From: Brachionus koreanus
Taxonomy: Eukaryota > Rotifera > Eurotatoria > Ploima > Brachionidae
DNA length: 33,323 bases
Assembly (NCBI GenBank): GCA_016987375.1
Contig: PJRA01000077.1
Span: 366,392 to 399,714, forward strand
Reading direction: 5' to 3'
Below, piece after piece: positions 28,801-33,323 of this stretch. The first letter of the stretch is position 1. Each line of letters starts with the position of its first letter. The position numbers were made by a program, and so were the translations under genes. The notes beneath the pieces are model-generated. The model searched no databases. It was not told where the DNA came from and saw only the letters and a program-made list of their open reading frames with translations.

Positions 28801-31112
28801 TTTGACATGTTGTTGTTGTGGTAGTCGTTGTGGTAGTAGTTGGAGTGGTCGTTGTGGTTGTGGTTGGAGTAGTTGTCGTTGTAGTTGGAGTAGTTGTGCT
28901 TGTGGTTGATGTTGGAGTGGTCGTTGTGGTTGTGGTTGGAGTAGTTGTGTTTGTGGTGAATTTTTAGAATGCTTAATTTTTAGAATTTTAAATTAATTTG
29001 TTTCATTGTTAATTTCTTTTTGTTAACACATTTTTTAAAGCAAAATCCAATTTAATTTCCATGTTTTTGAATTTAAAATTAATTCCTTTATTATTGAAAT
29101 TGATTAATTAAATGGATAAGGAAAGCACACCGACTGAAATAATTTTTCACCAATAATAGTTATAAAAAGAAAATTGGTAATTTTTCCCCAAAGCAAATAG
29201 GAAACAAAAAAATTTTTTTTTTTAATATCATTATTTTTACTAGCAATAAAATTTATAAAATTAAAACAGAAAGAGTAATTAACTAATTTAATTATTAGTA
29301 AAAATTTAAATTTGTTTGTATTTGTTAATACAATAGAAGTAAAAAAAATTTACTTTTAATTTTTTAGTTTATTTTTTAACGAATGTCTCTTTAATGTTTT
29401 CTGTTAATTAATATTAAATATTTTAGACTTTTTGAAACTAGGTGTTGTGAATTTCAAATACAAATCTAACAAAAATTAATGTATTTTTAATAAATTTAAA
29501 TTAACTAAAATAAAAAACATTTTAAAAAATCCTTATGCTGCATGTTGCACCTTTTTTTTTAACTAAAATAAAACTTTTATTTTCTTTTATTTAATGAAAT
29601 TAAATCAAAAATCAATTTAAATCGTATTGATGTTTATTTTTTTGTCTTTTTTTTTAAAACAAAGAAAATTTTCTTTATTTTCATTGTTTTGTTCCTTGGT
29701 GTACTTTTCTAAATTTTGTTCAAATGATCGAACATCAGCAAAAAATTTTGATTTTATTTTCAAAAATTTTTCTTATAAATTTTTATAAGCTTATAGGCTT
29801 TAGTGAAAAGTTTTCCAACAAGCCAAAAGAAGAAGAAAACGAAGAAAACAAACAGCCCGGCAAATTGGGCAAAAAAGAATGCAAGTCTGTACAAGAAAGT
29901 CAAGATAACACTGTGACAATTAAGTCACCTCTAATGCTAATAAAACAGTTTATGAAAGCACTTAGTTCACCTTTGTACGATGGTCGTATAATCTTAACTA
30001 TTGACCCGAGTACACGGTCAACCATCAAATACATGCTTTTGAATCCGAACATATGCTTTGAGGAAATTGTTTCTGAGGCCAAGTCGGTGATTCTAGCCGG
30101 CGGAACCATGAAACCAATGAGTGATTTTGAACAATTGGTCAAGGACAAAAACAGAATTGAGTATTTTTCTTGTGGTCACGTGATACCAAAAGACAATATT
30201 GCTTGCATTGGTCTTTCTAGTGGACCTACTGGAATAAAATTTGATTTTAGCTACAATTCTAGAGAAAACTGCCAAATTGTATTATTAATTTAAAATATTT
30301 ATTTTTAATTATTATTTAAAAAAATAAAAAAGCTTGATGAACTTGGCAGACAGCTTGTCAAATTATGCTCAATAGTTCCAAATGGTATAGTTGTGTTTTT
30401 TGTCTCCTATGACTATTTGGACAAAGTAATCAATCATTTGAAAAAAAATAATTTTTTGGAAAAACTTAATGAGATAAAAAAAGTAATTTTTAAATTTTTA
30501 TTTTATTGTAGGCAAAAATAATCTAAAATTGAAAAAATATAAATAGGTTTTTTATGAACCAAAGCTTTCGAGTGAGTGTGATCGAGTGTTTAATGAATAT
30601 AGTAAGACTATTCAAAAGCCAAGAGCTGATTGTAGTAGAAACGGAGCTATTTTGTTTGCTGTAGTTGGAGGAAAAATGAGCGAAGGTATAAATTTTTCTG
30701 ACGAACTTGGCCGATGTGTTGTGGTCGTTGGTCAACCATTTGCGAATATAAAATCTTTAGAGCTTCAAGAAAAAATGCAGTACATGAACAAAACTCAAGT
30801 AATTTGAACATTGATTTAGAAAATGATTGAAAAATTTTTGTTCTTTAGGAAAAGGGTCCTGGTGACAAGCTGCCTGGACAAATTTACTATGAAAATTTGT
30901 GCTGGAAAGCCATTAATCAGTCGATTGGTCGGGCCATACGTCATCAAAATGACTACTCTACAATTTTACTGATCGATGCCAGATACTGTAACCAGTCGAT
31001 TTTTTCTCTTAAAGAAAAACTACCTCAATGGATTGGTGACTCTTTTAAGCAGGAATCATTTAGTTACACAAATTCAACAATAATGAACGATTTGATAAAA
31101 GTAATTTTTTAG
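25850..31112 (+). CDS. DDX11: DDX11/CHL1 iron-sulfur DNA helicase
   Basis: Eleven exons: 25850-26008, 26067-26179, 26239-26407, 26499-26759, 26811-26895, 26955-27485, 27535-27644, 29790-30278, 30333-30482, 30547-30798 and 30849-31112. All phases agree, giving about 860 aa. DDX11/Chl1 is an XPD-family 5'-3' helicase for sister-chromatid cohesion and genome stability. Motifs: Q-like [16 protein letters not shown], Walker A ESPTGTGKS (48-56), motif Ia [13 protein letters not shown], four Fe-S cysteines (C237, C255, C281, C316), DEAH (359-362), [18 protein letters not shown] and [10 protein letters not shown]. The fourth intron uses a GC donor (26760-26761). The seventh intron (27645-29789) is 2,145 bp, against 49-91 bp for the others, and carries copied gene fragments. 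The frame can end at TAG 31112, or splice at 31101 to end as IKLI near 31223. Confidence 0.95.
26760..26810 (+). other. GC-AG intron in DDX11
   Basis: The exon ends GGATCAAGAATG and the intron starts gcaataag, ending ttttttcag. Family alignment requires a junction here (LGSR followed by NLC with the first Fe-S Cys), and no GT donor is available. This is therefore either a non-canonical GC donor or a one-base error. Confidence 0.7.
28196..28382 (-). pseudogene. Inverted copy of EMC2 exon 4 with intron flanks
   Basis: Read on the minus strand, this matches EMC2 from about 8448 to 8650. It includes the intron acceptor (taatctag), the exon (28355 down to about 28230) and the downstream intron words aagaaacaattaagaaacaa. 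The copied frame is still open ([20 protein letters not shown], then [18 protein letters not shown]). By eye there are about 7 mismatches in 124 exon bases, and the exon's last bases are deleted or rearranged. Retained intron sequence shows copying from DNA, not mRNA. It lies in the DDX11 seventh intron, opposite in strand to the host gene. Confidence 0.88.
28383..28645 (+). pseudogene. Copy of the DDX11 last exon and 3' flank
   Basis: This parallels 30987-31290 of the same gene, starting mid-exon (tgtagccagtc against tgtaaccagtc). The frame [20 protein letters not shown] then [11 protein letters not shown] differs from the parent by Q to H, T to A and I to L. The copy extends through the 3' flank (acagattaaactaatttaat, then gtcactttttt) with indels. 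By eye there are about 7 mismatches in about 112 bases across the exon. It starts at the base after the EMC2 fragment ends. The ttttgtag at the junction could act as an acceptor, making a short alternative DDX11 end possible in principle. Confidence 0.88.
28808..28962 (-). pseudogene. Thr-repeat (mucin-like) DNA fragment
   Basis: A gttgtggttggagtagttgt-type repeat encodes poly-Thr with occasional Pro on the minus strand. It has the same repeat words (gtcgttgtggttggagtggt) and orientation as the gene at 32560-33261. No start, signal peptide or cysteine tail accompanies it. It lies in the DDX11 seventh intron, downstream of the two exon copies. Confidence 0.75.
28963..29789. other. 3' part of the long DDX11 intron
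   Basis: Mainly AT-rich DNA. At about 29650-29745 the minus strand has a short coding-like frame ([20 protein letters not shown]) that might be another copied exon piece of unknown origin. The acceptor ttttataag at 29781-29789 restores the DDX11 frame. Confidence 0.4.
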
Positions 31113-31339
31113 ATTTAAAAGAATTTAAAGAAAAAAAATTTTAATTTTTTTAAAATTAAGTTTTATTCGAACAAAAAAAAATGAAAAATAAATAATTTTA
31201 AATTTTACAGATTAAACTAATTTAATTTTTTTTTAATTAAACAAATTGTAAATTTAAAAATAAAATTTGCGTCACTTTTTTTTCTACGCTTGTTGTTTTT
31301 GTTTTATCTAAAGTTAAACTCCTTAGATTGAAATGATAT

Positions 31340-31563
31340 CTTGAAACGAGTGGAACAGGTTACCAGTTGAAGTTGCTAATGCAAAATCCAAGAATGAATT
31401 TAAAAACAAACTGGATATATATTTGAAAATAAAATAATTAATTTTTTCTATTAACATATTTTATCATTATTATGGTTTATATTAAATCAGACAGCTACCA
31501 TAGCAAGGCACTTATCGCATTGCTCCGCAGTTAGTCTTCTGTAGCTTATTATTATTATTATTG
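31340..31563 (+). mobile_element. LINE C-terminal and 3'-end relic with (TTA)n tail
   Basis: Frame 31348-31437 reads EWNRLPVEVANAKSKNEFKN then KLDIYLKIK and stop. This is the classic end of CR1/Jockey/L2-type ORF2 (WNxLPxEVVxAxSVxxFKxxLDxxL). About 100 bp of 3'UTR follows, containing ttgctccgcag and ending in a (TTA)n microsatellite (31547-31562), typical of this clade. It is 5'-truncated, and the upstream frame is broken. It inserted just beyond the DDX11 3' end. Confidence 0.75.
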
Positions 31564-32559
31564 AATTTATAATCAACTACAAGAATTGATAATTTCATAA
31601 AGATAAGTTATAAAGGACGAGAGTGTTTTTAAAAAAAGAAAGTTTTGATATTAATATTTCAATTTTAGTTAATTCTTTAAAAAAAAAAAGATGGCTTTTG
31701 AATTTACCTAATTATACCAGATTTAATTTTTTTTTAAATTAATTAATAAAAGTTCCTAGAATTAATCGTTTCTATTCATTTTTTTTTATTAGATTGCCAT
31801 TATTGTAACACAATTTACAAAGAGCCATTGCCAAAAATTAACTAAGTTTTCATTATCAGCACTATCAAGGGCCTGAAATAAGCACATAAGGTCATTTTAA
31901 ACAGCGTGAGAGAGAACCTAAATTATTATTTTTAATAAAAAACAATAAATTTTGAAAAAAAAAATTTAAAAATTATCCTGCATAATCTATTTTATCCAGC
32001 AATCGGTTCCAGCTGTCTTAAAAACAAAAAGTGTTTTAGTCTTATCCTTTTCCATTTAAATAAGGAGATTCACTAATAAAAAACAAACAATAAAAAACAA
32101 ATTTAAGGATTATATCTTTTTAAATTAAAATTAATAAGGTCTTCTTTAAATAATAGCTTAATTTCGAGAAAAAGTAATATAAATATCACGAAATTGTGAA
32201 AAGACAATTTCTGTTACAACTAAAGTTCAAAACAAAAAGTTTTTTTTTTTCAATTAAATGTCTTTATAATGTCTGATTTAAAAAAAAGGCATAACAAGTT
32301 ATGTTAAAATGAAAGCTAAAACAAATATCGAAGGTTTTTTCTTTATTTAGCTAAAAATATATAAAAACTTCTTGCTAATAATGACTTAAAAAAAGTAAAA
32401 TCGTTAAGTTCAATTTTTAGACTTTTTAGAAAAAATTTTTACAATTTAAAAGCTATTACTTCATTACAAAAAGAAATTTAATTTATGTTATAAATTGAAT
32501 TGAGATAAAAAAATCAAAATTCAATTGGGTTTAATATTTTGTTGATGAGAGAAATAGAA
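31564..32559. other. AT-rich intergenic DNA, nothing recognised
   Basis: About 1 kb of A/T-rich DNA with no open frame of note, between the LINE relic and the convergent Thr-rich gene. Confidence 0.5.
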
Positions 32560-33261
32560 TTAAAAATTTAATGGATTTTTATTTTTTCCGGGAGGACAAT
32601 TGCCGCTTTTTCCTGCTTCTACACAAGTTGATTCTAATGTTGTTGTCGTAGGAGTTGTAGTCGTTGTTGTTGAAGTGGTAGTTGTAGTAGTTGTCGTTGT
32701 GGTTGGAGTGGTAGTAGTTGTAGTTGTGGTTGGAGTGGTAGTAGTAGTAGTTGTCGTTGTGGTTGGAGTTGGAGTGGTAGTAGTAGTAGTGGTCGTTGTG
32801 GTTGGAGTGGTAGTAGTAGGAGTTGTCGTTGTGGTTGGAGTGGTTGTAGTTGGAGTGGTAGTAGTAGTAGGAGTAGTGGTCGTTGTGGTTGAAGTTGTAG
32901 TAGTAGTTGTCGTTGTGGTTGGAGTTGGAGTGGTAGTAGTAGTAGTGGTCGTTGTGGTTGGAGTGGTAGTAGTAGGAGTTGTCGTTGTGGTTGGAATGGT
33001 TGTAGTTGGAGTGGTCGTTGTGGTTGGAGTGGTAGTAGTAGTAGTGGTCGTTGTAGTTGGAGTGGAAGTAGTAGTAGTTGTAGTTGTGGTAGTGGTTGAA
33101 GTGGTTGCAGGAGTTGTATCAGAAGTTGTCTTTTCACATACTCGTGTATTCTGATCAACATGAAATTTATAAACAACTAAGATAGTTTCTAATGAAAGCA
33201 AGTAAAAAATGGTAAAATGAATTAATGCCAGATAAGAACAAATGCACAATTTATTGGCCAT
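32560..33261 (-). CDS. Secreted Thr-rich mucin-like protein
   Basis: A 233-residue frame starting at ATG 33261. It opens with a hydrophobic leader (MANKLCICSYLALIHFTIFY, then LLSLETILVV), best read as a signal peptide or anchor. Residues about 45-208 are nearly all Thr, interrupted by Pro (TTTPTTTT) and a few Ser, expected to be heavily O-glycosylated. The tail carries a few cysteines (STCVEAGKSGNCPPGKNKNP). The DNA is a diverged tandem array of gttgtggttggagtggtagt-like units on the plus strand, with a mix of Thr codons. No domain identifies a function. A role in mucus, cuticle or egg-coat material would fit. Repeat length is probably variable and hard to assemble. The other long frames over this array are shadows of the repeat. 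Confidence 0.65.
   Translation of the reverse strand: MANKLCICSYLALIHFTIFYLLSLETILVVYKFHVDQNTRVCEKTTSDTTPATTSTTTTTTTTTTSTPTTTTTTTTTTPTTTTTPTTTIPTTTTTPTTTTPTTTTTTTTTTPTPTTTTTTTTTSTTTTTTPTTTTTPTTTTPTTTTTPTTTTPTTTTTTTTTTPTPTTTTTTTTTTPTTTTTTTTPTTTTTTTTTTSTTTTTTPTTTTLESTCVEAGKSGNCPPGKNKNPLNF
32640..33115. repeat. Minisatellite coding for poly-Thr/Pro
   Basis: Tandem degenerate units built from gttgt(c/g)gttgtggttggag with variable numbers of gta triplets, of roughly 30-60 bp period. Larger near-identical blocks recur, for example the gtcgttgtggttggagttgg stretch at about 32753 and again at 32910. This indicates duplication of higher-order units. Confidence 0.75.
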
Positions 33262-33323
33262 TTTTTAAAAATTTCTCTCAAAATTTTCCTACATTTTTTA
33301 TCTTGAATTTATAGTTTAGTTTA

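Noticed and set aside
28709..28909. Cys/Gly/Ser-rich plus-strand ORF in the DDX11 intron
   Set aside because: The Cys-rich part is the out-of-frame reading of the copied Thr repeat, and the leader is AT-rich low complexity.
32600..33176. Val/Gly-rich plus-strand frame and Leu/Gln-rich minus-strand frame over the Thr array
   Set aside because: Triplet-repeat DNA keeps several frames open. Only the Thr frame has a signal-like leader and a Cys-bearing tail.
1..33323. CRISPR array, prokaryotic defence genes or phage genes
   Set aside because: No spaced direct repeats of that kind and no such proteins. Spliced genes show a eukaryotic nuclear region.

Overview
This is a very AT-rich nuclear window from an animal. 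By eye roughly three quarters or more of the bases are A or T, outside a few denser exons. Genes typically carry several spliceosomal introns of 45 to 91 bp with GT...AG ends and T-rich acceptors. The animal call rests on the gene set: a C/EBP-type bZIP factor, taxilin, a Rabin8/RAB3IP-type exchange factor, a TLCD4-type TLC protein, an essential myosin light chain and methionine synthase reductase. A rotifer-like or other small, AT-rich, short-intron invertebrate would fit, but the sequence alone does not fix the phylum. I see no prokaryotic, organellar, CRISPR or phage signal.

Layout: (1) 1-5618 holds minus-strand genes: the 5' end of taxilin (1-456), a small C/EBP-like bZIP gene (2891-3434) with its own TATA box, and an intron-free MTRR gene (3603-5618). 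(2) 5619-13031 is mostly AT-rich intergenic DNA around the seven-exon EMC2 gene (8089-9303), with one candidate orphan exon near 11.9 kb. (3) 13032-14572 is a five-exon RAB3IP/Rabin8-like gene, followed by a 750-base assembly gap (14699-15448). (4) 15449-19676 holds a small unassigned ORF, a reverse transcriptase relic, RPB3/POLR2C (16565-17539), an unassigned open stretch and a second retrotransposon relic. (5) 19677-23000 holds TLCD4, a tRNA-derived SINE-like element, a broken LINE fragment and the myosin light chain gene. (6) 23001-25849 is mobile-element debris: a large inverted repeat, a frame-broken ORF, a LINE 3' tail and a short piggyBac-like element flanked by TTAA. (7) 25850-31112 is the DDX11/CHL1 Fe-S DNA helicase in 11 exons. 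Its seventh intron is swollen to about 2.1 kb. (8) 31113-33323 has a LINE 3' relic and a minus-strand secreted Thr-rich, mucin-like gene.

The genes do not form a pathway or cluster. They are unrelated housekeeping, trafficking and transcription genes placed side by side. The most unusual structure is inside the long DDX11 intron. It contains an inverted copy of an EMC2 exon with intron flanks, directly abutting a copy of DDX11's own last exon, followed about 170 bp later by Thr-repeat DNA resembling the gene at 32.6-33.3 kb. All three apparent sources lie in this window, and the two exon copies have diverged from them by similar amounts. I found no convincing new defence or biosynthetic system. 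The gene-fragment mosaic is the best candidate for something undescribed.
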